Shown: positions 1 to 7,552 of the stretch, in pieces | Position numbering within the stretch: the stretch's first letter is position 1 | How the letters are laid out: each line of letters opens with the position of its first letter | Source of the DNA: Salinicoccus albus DSM 19776 | Lineage (GTDB): Bacteria > Bacillota > Bacilli > Staphylococcales > Salinicoccaceae | NCBI RefSeq assembly: GCF_000385175.1 | Contig: NZ_ARQJ01000030.1 | Location: 62,001-126,000 of the forward strand | DNA length: 64,000 nucleotides | Direction: 5' to 3' | Program-made: the position numbers and the translations under genes | The notes under the pieces: model-generated | Told to the model about the DNA's origin: nothing | What the model saw: the letters and a program-made list of their open reading frames with translations, nothing else | Database searches by the model: none

Positions 1-2
1 TT

Positions 3-254
3 ATCGTCGTTTCCACACTCATTTTTACAGTGGTCGGCGAACCGGTGACCCTGTTGATTTTAGCCGGCGCATTCAACGGACTGATCCTGCCGCTTACGCT
101 CGGGGCCGTATTGCTGGGGTCCAGGCGCAGGAAAATCGTCGGTGACTACCGTCACCCGACATGGATGATTATCTTTGGTATACTTGCCGTAATCATTACA
201 CTCGTCGCCGGCGTTCTGTCCCTGCAGGGACTTGCAGATCTATGGAACGGATAG
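3..254 (+). CDS. Nramp-like divalent metal/proton symporter (YcsG type), C-terminal part
   Basis: The gene enters from outside the window in frame 3 and only its last ~83 residues are visible. They contain the stretch NGLILPLTLGAVLLGSRR, followed by a DYRHPTW segment and a final hydrophobic helix, which fits the end of Nramp-family (NRAMP/MntH-like) membrane carriers. The gene that follows is a YcsI-type hydro-lyase, separated by about 12 nt. The pair matches the Bacillus ycsG-ycsI order inside the 5-oxoproline (pyroglutamate) utilisation locus, so I favour the YcsG subgroup over a true Mn2+ importer. Substrate is therefore uncertain. The start codon and N-terminal helices are not available. 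Confidence 0.75.
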   Translation: MVVSTLIFTVVGEPVTLLILAGAFNGLILPLTLGAVLLGSRRRKIVGDYRHPTWMIIFGILAVIITLVAGVLSLQGLADLWNG

Positions 255-266
255 GAGGTGATTGAA

Positions 267-1046
267 TTGGACAGTATTGAACTGAGAAAGAAAATCCGAA
301 ATGGTGAATTTAACGGCACAACTTCAGGGGCTGCCGGTGAAAAGGTGCAGGCAAACATTGTCATACTGCCGAAAGCGTATGCTTTTGATTTCCTGCTGTA
401 TGCCATGCGCAATAAAAAAGCGGTCCCTGTCATCGAAGTCATCGAAGATGGCATCACCGAGAGCAGATTTGCGAGGGAATCAGACATCCGTACAGATGTG
501 CCGGAATACAATGTGTATAAGGACGGGGAACTTGTCGACACGGTCGCGGACATCACCGGCTACTGGCAGGCGGACTTTGTCACATTCCTCATCGGCTGCA
601 GCTTCACATTTGAGCAGGCGATCTTAGACGCAGGCATCGATATAAAACACATCAGCGAAGGTAAAAATGTGGCGATGTATAAGACGAATGTCGCTACCGT
701 ACCTGCCGGTGTGTTTTCCGGGGGACTTGTGGTATCCATGAGACCGTTTAAAGACAAAGACGTCAAAACAGTCAGGGATGTGACAGCTCAATTCCCTGAA
801 ATGCATGGTGCGCCTGTGCATGCCGGTGACGAGATTGAACTTGGCATTTTGGATATCACGTCGCCGGCGTACGGGGAAGCCATCGATATCGAAGCAGATG
901 AAACACCGGTGTTCTGGGCGTGCGGCGTCACACCGCAGAATGCGGCACTGAATGCCAGACCTTCCGTGATGATCACTCATTCTCCCGGCCATATGTTTGT
1001 GACGGATATAGATAATAAGGATTACAGGGAGACGCAGAATAACTGA
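267..1046 (+). CDS. Putative hydro-lyase, DUF1445/YcsI family
   Basis: About 259 residues, cytoplasmic, with no signal peptide. The sequence shows the conserved DUF1445 (D-glutamate cyclase/YcsI) pattern: an N-terminal GxTSGxA-like element (GTTSGAAGEKVQANIV), a central FLIGCSFTFE motif with the conserved Cys, the segment YKTNVAT, a VSMRP motif, and a C-terminal HSPGHMFVTD motif. I place the start at the TTG at 267 because AGGAGG (253-258) sits 8 nt upstream; a GTG at 258 would overlap that site. The family is found beside YcsF (PxpA) and the PxpBC 5-oxoprolinase subunits, and here it lies between an Nramp-like carrier and pcp. The exact reaction is not settled by the sequence; a lyase or cyclase acting on a glutamate/pyroglutamate-like acid is inference. 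Confidence 0.85.
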   Translation: MDSIELRKKIRNGEFNGTTSGAAGEKVQANIVILPKAYAFDFLLYAMRNKKAVPVIEVIEDGITESRFARESDIRTDVPEYNVYKDGELVDTVADITGYWQADFVTFLIGCSFTFEQAILDAGIDIKHISEGKNVAMYKTNVATVPAGVFSGGLVVSMRPFKDKDVKTVRDVTAQFPEMHGAPVHAGDEIELGILDITSPAYGEAIDIEADETPVFWACGVTPQNAALNARPSVMITHSPGHMFVTDIDNKDYRETQNN

Positions 1047-1095
1047 TTTAGCGGCTTTCCTTACTGTAAGCATCTGAACTTGAACGGACGTTTTT

Positions 1096-1125
1096 AGCTC
1101 CCGCTTGATGTTGTGGGAGCTTTTT
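1096..1125 (+). terminator. Rho-independent terminator after the YcsI-type gene
   Basis: AGCTCCC (1096-1102) pairs with GGGAGCT (1115-1121) and is followed by a T run to 1125. It separates the Nramp/YcsI pair from pcp. Confidence 0.85.
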
Positions 1126-1175
1126 ATGGTGAAATCTGATACATTGCAGATAACGATTTTAATCTGGAGGGTGTT

Positions 1176-1775
1176 ATGATGAAGAAACTGTTACTGACCG
1201 GATTTGAACCTTTCCTGAAATTCAAGTCCAATCCGACAGAGGCGGTGGTGAAGGAACTGCACGGTGAAGCAATCGGGGATTTTCAGGTGACCGGCAAAAT
1301 CTATCCTGTGGCATTTGAAAGAATCAGTAAAATGATTGCGGATGACATAAGGGAAGAACAGCCGGATGTGGTCGTTTGTCTGGGGCTGGCCGGCGGACGG
1401 CATAACATCCACCTTGAACGGATTGCCATCAACTGTATCGACGGCCGTCCGGATAATAATGGTTTTCATCCGAATGGTGAGAAAATTGATGCGACCGGGC
1501 CGGATGGTTTATTTTCTACACTGCCGCTCAAGGCGTATGAAGCGGCTTTGCAAGCGGCTGAAATTCCGGCACAAATTTCGAACACCGCCGGCACCTATCT
1601 GTGCAACAATGTGATGTATTCGGCTTTGAATTACATCCACTCGGCAGGCCTCGATACAAGCGCGGGTTTCATCCATGTCCCGGCGCATCATGAAATTGGG
1701 ACGGAGATGGATGTACCCAGCTGGCCGCAGGCGGATATTACCAAAGCAATCCGGAAAATCATTGAATTTACTTGA
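1176..1775 (+). CDS. pcp: Pyroglutamyl-peptidase I (pyrrolidone-carboxylate peptidase)
   Basis: A 199-residue cytosolic cysteine peptidase of family C15 that removes N-terminal pyroglutamate from peptides. The opening LLTGFEPF motif is diagnostic, the substrate-loop/catalytic Glu region LGLAGGRHNIHLER is present, the nucleophile Cys lies in AGTYLCNNVMY, and the catalytic His lies in GFIHVPAHHE. Length is close to that of bacterial Pcp (about 200-215 aa). CTGGAGG at 1164-1170 supports either of two adjacent ATGs (1176, 1179); I keep the first. It follows the YcsG/YcsI-type pair after a terminator, so it is probably its own unit. The functional link is clear: Pcp releases 5-oxoproline, which the neighbouring family is associated with using. 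Confidence 0.95.
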   Translation: MMKKLLLTGFEPFLKFKSNPTEAVVKELHGEAIGDFQVTGKIYPVAFERISKMIADDIREEQPDVVVCLGLAGGRHNIHLERIAINCIDGRPDNNGFHPNGEKIDATGPDGLFSTLPLKAYEAALQAAEIPAQISNTAGTYLCNNVMYSALNYIHSAGLDTSAGFIHVPAHHEIGTEMDVPSWPQADITKAIRKIIEFT

Positions 1776-1791
1776 GCGTAAATTCGCTCAA
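1772..1791 (+). promoter_or_regulatory. Inverted repeat overlapping the pcp stop codon, upstream of nagB
   Basis: TTGAGCG (1772-1778) and CGCTCAA (1785-1791) form a perfect 7-bp dyad with a 6-nt centre. It spans the pcp stop and lies about 58 nt before nagB. It could be a weak terminator for pcp or an operator near the nagB promoter; a TAAAAT-like -10 follows at about 1798. Only the dyad itself is certain. Confidence 0.4.
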
Positions 1792-1849
1792 TTGTGGTAA
1801 AATAATAAAGCATTTTTAAAAACTGACTAATTTACATGTGGAGGCTTTT

Positions 1850-2569
1850 ATGAGAAGTGTCAAAGTAAAAAATTATGATGAAATGAGCATGGAGGCGGCA
1901 ATGATTGTGTTTGATAAAATCGTTCACTCCAACCGCCTCGTACTCGGTCTGGCCACCGGTTCAACCCCAGAGAAGATGTATGAGTATCTGTCGGACATGC
2001 TCAATAAAAACAAAGTGGATCTCTCCCATGTTACGACCGTCAACCTGGATGAATACGTGGGATTATCCCCGGAAGATGCGCAGAGTTACACTCATTACAT
2101 GAGACGGATATTTTTCGATAAAGTCAACATTCCGCTCGAGAATACCAATGTGCCGAATGGTGTTGCAGAAGATCTCGAAGCAGAAACAAAAAGATTTGAT
2201 GAAGGCATCGAGAAACTCGGTGGCGTGGACCTGCAGATACTCGGCATCGGACGCAATGCACATATCGCATTCAATGAACCGGGCACTTCGTTCGATTCAA
2301 ATACACATGTTGTGAATCTGACAGAGTCAACGATCCGGGATAACGCAAGATTCTTCCACAGCATGGAAGATGTGCCCACACAGGCCATTTCACTCGGTTT
2401 GAATACGATCATGAATGCCAAAGAAATACTGCTGATGGCTTCCGGTAATAATAAAAGACAAGCGCTTTTGGACAGTTTCCACGGGGAAGTGACAGAAGAT
2501 GTACCGGGATCCGTATTGCAGCGTCATCATAACGTGACTGTGTTAACGGATATAGATGGATTCAACTAA
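1850..2569 (+). CDS. nagB: Glucosamine-6-phosphate deaminase
   Basis: About 239 residues. Converts glucosamine-6-phosphate to fructose-6-phosphate and ammonia, the last step of GlcNAc breakdown. Visible motifs are the phosphate loop LATGSTPEKMY, the active-site region TVNLDEYVGL with SYTHYM, and the catalytic block LGIGRNAHIAFNEPGTS. In this block the E. coli-type DGH triplet is NAH; the catalytic His and the Glu of FNEP are kept. Length is that of the short Gram-positive form, which lacks the C-terminal extension of E. coli NagB. The ATG at 1850 is preceded by GTGGAGG (1838-1844); an upstream GTG overlaps that site and is less likely. The partner genes nagA and nagE lie 46 kb away. Confidence 0.93.
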   Translation: MRSVKVKNYDEMSMEAAMIVFDKIVHSNRLVLGLATGSTPEKMYEYLSDMLNKNKVDLSHVTTVNLDEYVGLSPEDAQSYTHYMRRIFFDKVNIPLENTNVPNGVAEDLEAETKRFDEGIEKLGGVDLQILGIGRNAHIAFNEPGTSFDSNTHVVNLTESTIRDNARFFHSMEDVPTQAISLGLNTIMNAKEILLMASGNNKRQALLDSFHGEVTEDVPGSVLQRHHNVTVLTDIDGFN

Positions 2570-2656
2570 TGATTTGATTGTTTTTTCGCCGGATCAGGGG
2601 CGCTTATCCTCCCTGTGGCCGGCGTTTTTTGTTTTATACCATTATCGGGCGCTTCG

Positions 2657-2902
2657 CTTGTATTGGATCGGGGATCGAGTACCAGAGCCCCCCTCCGCTT
2701 ATACTTGATTTGAGATCGAATATGCGTCGGGCGCCCCGCTTATATTGGATCGGGGATCGAGTATCAGAGCCCCCCTCCGCTTATACTCGGTTAGAGATCG
2801 AGTATGTGCCGGGCGCCCCGCTTATATTGGATCGGAGATCGAGTACCAGAGCCCGCCTCCACTTATACTCGATCGCAAATCGAAGATACCAGATGTAATC
2901 CA
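2657..2902. repeat. Tandem array A: six 41-bp units, each with a hairpin dyad
   Basis: Units begin at 2657, 2698, 2739, 2780, 2821 and 2862, each exactly 41 bp and starting CTTATA or CTTGTA. Odd and even units form two subtypes, so an 82-bp super-period is also visible. Each unit carries versions of an inverted repeat of the type ATACTCGATC / GATCGAGTAT around a short centre, then a GC-rich spacer ending in CCCCG or CCTCCG. Unit 4 has the perfect core ATACTCG...CGAGTAT. Unit 6 is decayed at its right end. The array fills the gap between nagB and the terminator of the convergent NatB-type gene. Long reading frames run through it in several frames only because the unit lacks stop codons. Confidence 0.92.
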
Positions 2903-2925
2903 CCTGTCAAAAGCGCCTCAAGATT

Positions 2926-2963
2926 CAAAAAAACCGGGGCGCTCCACAATGGAGCGCCCCGGT
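2926..2963 (-). terminator. Terminator of the natAB-like operon
   Basis: A perfect 13-bp stem (2933-2945 with 2951-2963) around a 5-nt loop, with an A run at 2926-2933 that reads as the U tail on the minus strand. It lies just downstream of the NatB-type stop codon. Confidence 0.9.
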
Positions 2964-2976
2964 ACTGCGCAAATAT

Positions 2977-4209
2977 CTATTCTTTTCTGATTCTCCTCAA
3001 ATTCTTCATAATACCGGTGTCGGTTGACAGCACGCTGTTGCGGTAGATGCTTGAAGCAAGCATGACGACCAGGATGATTGTAACAATCATGATCAGGACC
3101 CCGGTTAATAGCACGAGTTGTCCGGTGGTCTCGTGCATGGCGCGCAGCGGCATGACGAACGGAGTGAACGGCGGGATGTAGCTTGTGATGACGACGAGCA
3201 TGTTTTCGCCGGAAAATGTGTTGAAGATCCCGATGTAGAATCCAAATAATGAGAGCATTGTCACTGGCATCAGCGCCTGCTGCAAGTCTTCCATCCGGGA
3301 GACGAACGAACCGAGCAGTGCTGAGATGGCCAGGTATAATACGAGCCCAAGGATCAGATATAGCAGCGAATAAATGGCCAGCCTGAGGGTCAGATCATTG
3401 GATTCGAGCCCGAATTCAGAGATGAGATTGTTGAAGTCAAACATCTGAATCGCAATGACAACTGCGATGATGAATACCAGCAGCTGAGTTATGCTGACAG
3501 AGATCATCGCTGAAATTTTGGCCATCAGATGCGTGATGGGATGTACGCTGGATACGATCATCTCGATGACACGCGAAGATTTTTCCATCGCGATTTCCGA
3601 ACCGATCTGGCTGGCGTAGTTGATGATGATGAAGAACATGATGATGACTGTGACATAGAAGATGATGCTGTTGAGCGGATTCAGCTCAGGTGTTTCACTT
3701 TCGCCCGCAGCGTCTTCTCCCGCTTCATCTGCCGTTGCGGCGATATCATAGCTCACTTCAGGTGTCTGACCAAGCTGTTCAGCTTCTTCAGGCGTGATAT
3801 CCAATTCCTGAATGTTCGTCATTCTCTGGTATTCGCCGAGCGCCGTGTCAATTTGTGTCATCTGCGCTTCCGGGATTTCATTTTCAGCAGAGATGTTGAA
3901 CGTCATCGGGTCTGTGTTTTCGATGCTCAGCACTGCAGTATCCCCAGCAGCTTCGCCCCCTTCGTGGGGAACGACGTCCATATCCGTTTCGGCTGCTTCG
4001 AATAGGGTTTCGACCTGTGTGACTGCCGCTTCGCCGCCGTCAACTTCTATCGTAGCGATTTCCTCGCTGGAGTCAAAGAGACTGATGATACGGTCGACGT
4101 TAGCTGCCAGGAAAATCAGGAGTACGACAATCAATGTACTGATGATGAACGATTTCGCCCGTACTTTGGATATGTAAGTCTGCAGGAATGTCGTTTTAAA
4201 CTTGTTCAT
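2977..4209 (-). CDS. ABC-2 type exporter permease, NatB-like
   Basis: A 410-residue membrane protein with one N-terminal helix, a large acidic extracellular domain (roughly residues 45-180, rich in E, A and T), then about five or six C-terminal helices beginning near a NSIIFYVTVIIMFFIIINYAS stretch. This is the architecture of ABC-2 permeases of the NatB/YhaP type. The gene overlaps the upstream ATPase gene by 14 nt, so the two are co-translated. NatAB of Bacillus exports Na+; related pairs export other ions or drugs, so the substrate is open. Co-location with osmolyte and ion carriers in the window would fit a salt-tolerant host, but that is only suggestive. Confidence 0.85.
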   Translation of the reverse strand: MNKFKTTFLQTYISKVRAKSFIISTLIVVLLIFLAANVDRIISLFDSSEEIATIEVDGGEAAVTQVETLFEAAETDMDVVPHEGGEAAGDTAVLSIENTDPMTFNISAENEIPEAQMTQIDTALGEYQRMTNIQELDITPEEAEQLGQTPEVSYDIAATADEAGEDAAGESETPELNPLNSIIFYVTVIIMFFIIINYASQIGSEIAMEKSSRVIEMIVSSVHPITHLMAKISAMISVSITQLLVFIIAVVIAIQMFDFNNLISEFGLESNDLTLRLAIYSLLYLILGLVLYLAISALLGSFVSRMEDLQQALMPVTMLSLFGFYIGIFNTFSGENMLVVITSYIPPFTPFVMPLRAMHETTGQLVLLTGVLIMIVTIILVVMLASSIYRNSVLSTDTGIMKNLRRIRKE

Positions 4210-5101
4210 ATTGACGACCTACTTTCGCGATAAAGATATCGTTGAGCGATGGCTCCTTCACCTGGAACCTTTTGAAATATCCCAGACTGGTAATTTCATT
4301 ATAGATCTGTTCAGCATACTGCTCTTCTGAAATTTTGAGTGTCGTCTTACTCCTCACCTGTTTCATATCTATGACCCCCGGCATGTCTTTCAGGAAAGCA
4401 ACGTCATGATCTCCTTCGATGATGATTTCTTTCTGGCCAAAATCGCTTTTAATCTGATCGATGTTGCCGCTGACCACCTGCTGGCCGTGATTCAGGATGC
4501 AGAGCTCTTCACACATTTCCTCCACATGTTCCATGCGGTGGGTACTGAAGATGATGGTCGCGCCTTCCCGGTTCAATTCTTTGACCGCTTTTTTCAAGAT
4601 TTCAACATTGACAGGGTCCAGGCCGCTGAAAGGTTCATCCAGAATGATAAGCTCCGGCTGATGGATGATGGAAGCGATGAGCTGGATCTTCTGCTGGTTC
4701 CCCTTTGATAATTTTTCGATGCGCTTATTACGGTTTTCCGGCACTTCAAATCTTTCGAGCCAGTGATCGAGTTTGTCACTGATATCATTTTTGTTCATGC
4801 CTTTCAATTCGCCGAGGTATTTGATCTGTTCCTCCACTTTCAGTTTAGGGTGGAGCCCTCTTTCTTCCGGCAGATAGCCGATGCGGTTGGTCACATTGTA
4901 ATTAATTGTCTGATTTTCGTAAGTAATGCTGCCCTCGGTCTGCTCGAGCAGCCCGAGAATCATGCGGAACGTTGTTGTCTTGCCTGCCCCGTTGCCGCCT
5001 AAAAAGCCGTACATACTGCCCGAAGGCACTGTAAGGTTGATGTCGTCCACTGCTGTATTCCCACCGAATCGCTTCGTCAGATTGTTAAGTTCCAGTGACA
5101 T
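4196..5101 (-). CDS. ABC transporter ATP-binding protein, NatA-like
   Basis: A 301-residue cytosolic ATPase subunit. It shows Walker A GGNGAGKTTT, a Q-loop region near GYLPEERGLH, the ABC signature LSKGNQQKI, Walker B LIILDEPFSGLD, and the switch histidine in FSTHRMEH. The NQQ signature is typical of the NatA/DRA subfamily paired with ABC-2 permeases. A C-terminal domain of about 80 residues follows the nucleotide-binding fold. It is the first gene of a two-gene operon whose second gene overlaps it by 14 nt. Most plausible role: powering Na+ or drug export with the downstream permease. Confidence 0.9.
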   Translation of the reverse strand: MSLELNNLTKRFGGNTAVDDINLTVPSGSMYGFLGGNGAGKTTTFRMILGLLEQTEGSITYENQTINYNVTNRIGYLPEERGLHPKLKVEEQIKYLGELKGMNKNDISDKLDHWLERFEVPENRNKRIEKLSKGNQQKIQLIASIIHQPELIILDEPFSGLDPVNVEILKKAVKELNREGATIIFSTHRMEHVEEMCEELCILNHGQQVVSGNIDQIKSDFGQKEIIIEGDHDVAFLKDMPGVIDMKQVRSKTTLKISEEQYAEQIYNEITSLGYFKRFQVKEPSLNDIFIAKVGRQYEQV

Positions 5102-5234
5102 TTTCCCCCTCCTTTTTTATTCAGTAACAGTTTACAGTTTACCATAGTCGGATAAATATCGTTAATATATAATAGAGAAAATGTATAAATGAATACAACA
5201 AAGCCCCCAGCGCGACTGAACGGATTATCGGGCG

Positions 5235-5447
5235 GACTGACTGAGGATGACTGCACATTTCAGGCGGTCAGGCAGTGGAACGGACGTATGCCAGCGAATT
5301 TATCGACGCTTTTGAAGATAGTCTGAATACACAGATCGGTGAGAGCGGTGTTAAACTGTCGGGAGGACAGAGGCAGCGGCCACCCATGAACCACTGATGA
5401 ACACCCGCGAAATGTACAGCATTGTCACAGAACAGCAATTTGGCTGA
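5235..5447 (+). pseudogene. Remnant of an MsbA/LmrA-type ABC exporter (C-terminal end)
   Basis: No intact gene lies between the NatA-like start and the VanZ gene. Translated in shifting frames the segment reads [14 protein letters not shown], then after a frameshift ASEFIDAF, followed by [17 protein letters not shown] (5324-5376) and an end resembling the EQQFG-type terminus of exporters. This is the nucleotide-binding domain around the ABC signature LSGGQ, with the Walker B and H-loop part deleted. At least two frame changes and a large deletion make it non-functional. It is a short scar of a lost multidrug or lipid exporter gene. Confidence 0.75.
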
Positions 5448-5465
5448 GAATAAGAGGAATTGAAA

Positions 5466-6029
5466 ATGTACGAATTATATCATGCGTTTGAACCGATCAT
5501 ACCTATCTTTATCATTTTGTTCTTTACGGTGGTTTTTATCACCGTTATGATCAACCGAAAATCCGGATATAAGCTGGATAACGGCAAAAAATTAGTCAGA
5601 TTCATCAGCTATATTGGTTTCATCATGACTTTGATCGGCATCTTTCTGGTGACGTTGCTCCCAAGTTCAAATCCGGAAAGGATCACCCAGTTCGTGCCGT
5701 TTTTGAGCATCGTTGAAACGTGGGAGCAGGCAACCTGGAGAGCGATCGTCAATTCACTGCTGATGAACATCATTCTTTTCATCCCGCTTGGCTTTTTCTT
5801 GTATGTATTAATCAGAAAATTCACGATCACCATCCTGCTGACAATCCTGATCTCTCTGCTTATCGAACTGTTGCAGTATCTGATGCCAATCGGCAGAATT
5901 TCCAATATTGATGATGTGTTTCTTAATACTGCGGGCGGCATCATTGGCAGTGTTTTCGGTCTTGTATTTGTAAAATTGAGAATTGTTTATCCAATTCAAG
6001 GACAGGGTAAAGGGGGAAATAAACGTTAA
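5466..6029 (+). CDS. VanZ family membrane protein
   Basis: About 187 residues with five predicted hydrophobic segments. The VanZ family signature is visible: NSLLMNIILFIPLGFFL in the middle, then SLLIELLQYLMPIGR, followed by the conserved acidic element NIDDVFLNTAGGIIG. VanZ-like proteins are integral membrane proteins; some confer low-level teicoplanin resistance, but most have no defined role. I choose the ATG at 5466, with AGAGGA about 8 nt upstream, rather than the TTG at 5460. It stands immediately downstream of an ABC exporter remnant and 19 nt before a small hypothetical gene with which it may be co-transcribed. Confidence 0.88.
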   Translation: MYELYHAFEPIIPIFIILFFTVVFITVMINRKSGYKLDNGKKLVRFISYIGFIMTLIGIFLVTLLPSSNPERITQFVPFLSIVETWEQATWRAIVNSLLMNIILFIPLGFFLYVLIRKFTITILLTILISLLIELLQYLMPIGRISNIDDVFLNTAGGIIGSVFGLVFVKLRIVYPIQGQGKGGNKR

Positions 6030-6048
6030 CAATTAAGGGGGATGAGTG

Positions 6049-6453
6049 ATGCATAAAAGACTGAAGCGCCTTGAGGGTGTAGAACTTTTTGAGGACGAAG
6101 TCGTCGGGCCGGAACTGATTGGCACGATTGAGTACGAACATGATGGCCGGCATGAGTTCTATGGGGCGGTGATTCCGACGACGTATCGGGTGTTTCTGAG
6201 GATTGCAATCAGCGATGATGAAATCAGGAGCAGGGACGTGATGTACAGCGACATTACCGGTATCAGCAGGGAAAACTTGCTCATGGTAGGTAATATCCTT
6301 CATATTTGGACAGGTAATGAAAAAACGTTCAGCCTGAAAAGTCTGTCCGACGGCAGGCTGGGGAATTTTCTGGATTTCCTGATCCAATACAGATCCAGAG
6401 CATTGCATATAGAGGAGGGGACGCAGACGTCCCGCACTCAGGATGCTGTATAA
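6049..6453 (+). CDS. Hypothetical protein, 134 aa
   Basis: I do not recognise this family with confidence. It is a soluble protein without a signal peptide or membrane helix, mixed charge, with beta-rich segments (for example TYRVFLRIAISDDEI and NILHIWTGNEKTFSLKSL) ending in an amphipathic helix (FLDFLIQY). This pattern, with a compact beta barrel capped by a helix, would fit a small bacterial PH-like domain, but that is inference. The start is the ATG at 6049 with AGGGGG at 6036-6041; an overlapping GTG at 6046 is less likely. It lies 19 nt after the VanZ stop and is followed by a terminator, so both probably share one transcript. Confidence 0.7.
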   Translation: MHKRLKRLEGVELFEDEVVGPELIGTIEYEHDGRHEFYGAVIPTTYRVFLRIAISDDEIRSRDVMYSDITGISRENLLMVGNILHIWTGNEKTFSLKSLSDGRLGNFLDFLIQYRSRALHIEEGTQTSRTQDAV

Positions 6454-6469
6454 ATACACCATATCCAGG

Positions 6470-6494
6470 GACCGGGAATTTCCCGGTCTTTTTA
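6470..6494 (+). terminator. Rho-independent terminator
   Basis: A GACCGGGA / TCCCGGTC stem followed by a T run (6489-6493), downstream of the 134-aa gene. It closes the VanZ-hypothetical unit. Confidence 0.88.
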
Positions 6495-6566
6495 ATCATC
6501 CAATTACACAGTAACCGCTTTCGTGTATAATGAAATGTGATTCAATTGGAAAAGGAACTGTAACTC

Positions 6567-7487
6567 ATGAGGATAAAATTTTTATTGACAGCGCTTGTCG
6601 CTGTATTGTTCCTGAGCGCATGCAGCAGCTTCAGGGAAACCGGCGTATCAGAAGATGGCACGCTCAGACAGATTATGACTGAGCATACCGAAGAGATAGA
6701 AGTGCCGGCTGATCCGCAACGGATCGTCCTGTTTCGTGCCATGGATGCCGGCAATGCGGAACTCCTTGACGGCGATGTGGTTGGAGTGAGCGAATGGGTC
6801 AAAGAGAGTAAATTCTCTGATGCGTTTATGGATGACCAGGTGACATATCTGGAGCATGGTGATCTCGACGCGCTTGAGGCACTGGATCCGGATCTGATCG
6901 TGACCTACGCACCGGATGAGTATTTCTTCGAATACCAGGAAATCGCACCGACGGTGCAGGTGAACTATTCAACCTCTGCCTTCAGCCCTTTCAGGGAACG
7001 GCTGTATCTGACACATCTATACAACCTGGGTGTCATCATCAATCAGCGGGACAGCGCAGAAGCGCTCGGTGATGAATGGCTGGCGGATACCACCCGCCTG
7101 CAGCGGGAGGCTGCCGGAATTGTTTCTGGACAAACAGCAATGGTGCTCCGGGATGTTGACGGCGGCTATTATCTTCAAGATCAATATTCGAGCTTCGGCA
7201 CCGAAGCAGTCTATGATGTGCTGAAATTCGGGATGCCGGAAAGTGTTTCCGGAGCACTTGAAGAAAACGGCTCGACGGTAATACGGCCCCGGGAGCTGGG
7301 CGCCTTCGATCCGGACTATGTTTTTATCAGCACCGCATCCGGCGGAGCGGATATTAAGACGGAAATCGCGCAAGCGATGGATATGCCGGAGGGCAACGTG
7401 TTTCTGCTGGATGAAGACAGTTACAGACTGAATGACCTTTCTTCTGTCAGAGCACAGACTGAAGAAATCATAGAGATGTTAAAATAG
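6567..7487 (+). CDS. Siderophore/haem-type ABC transporter substrate-binding lipoprotein
   Basis: A 306-residue precursor. A lipoprotein signal is clear: positively charged start, hydrophobic core LLTALVAVLFL and lipobox LSAC, so the mature protein would be anchored outside the membrane. The mature part has the class III (BtuF/FhuD-like) features: IEVPADPQRIVLF near residue 45, LEALDPDLIVTYAPDE near residue 105, a long central helix, and a C-terminal lobe with ALEENGSTVIRPREL. Such proteins bind iron-siderophores or related metal chelates. No permease or ATPase gene is adjacent, so it must use partners encoded elsewhere. The ligand cannot be read from the sequence. Confidence 0.88.
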   Translation: MRIKFLLTALVAVLFLSACSSFRETGVSEDGTLRQIMTEHTEEIEVPADPQRIVLFRAMDAGNAELLDGDVVGVSEWVKESKFSDAFMDDQVTYLEHGDLDALEALDPDLIVTYAPDEYFFEYQEIAPTVQVNYSTSAFSPFRERLYLTHLYNLGVIINQRDSAEALGDEWLADTTRLQREAAGIVSGQTAMVLRDVDGGYYLQDQYSSFGTEAVYDVLKFGMPESVSGALEENGSTVIRPRELGAFDPDYVFISTASGGADIKTEIAQAMDMPEGNVFLLDEDSYRLNDLSSVRAQTEEIIEMLK

Positions 7488-7552
7488 ACAGGCGTGACGG
7501 GCGCGCTTGTTTTCGGTATGATGAAGTTGATAATAGTGATGGAGGTGACTAT

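Noticed and set aside
2578-2990. Several overlapping open frames of 80-106 codons after nagB
   Set aside because: They run through the 41-bp array A; the frames repeat the unit and have no ribosome-binding site. The array lacks stop codons, which explains them.
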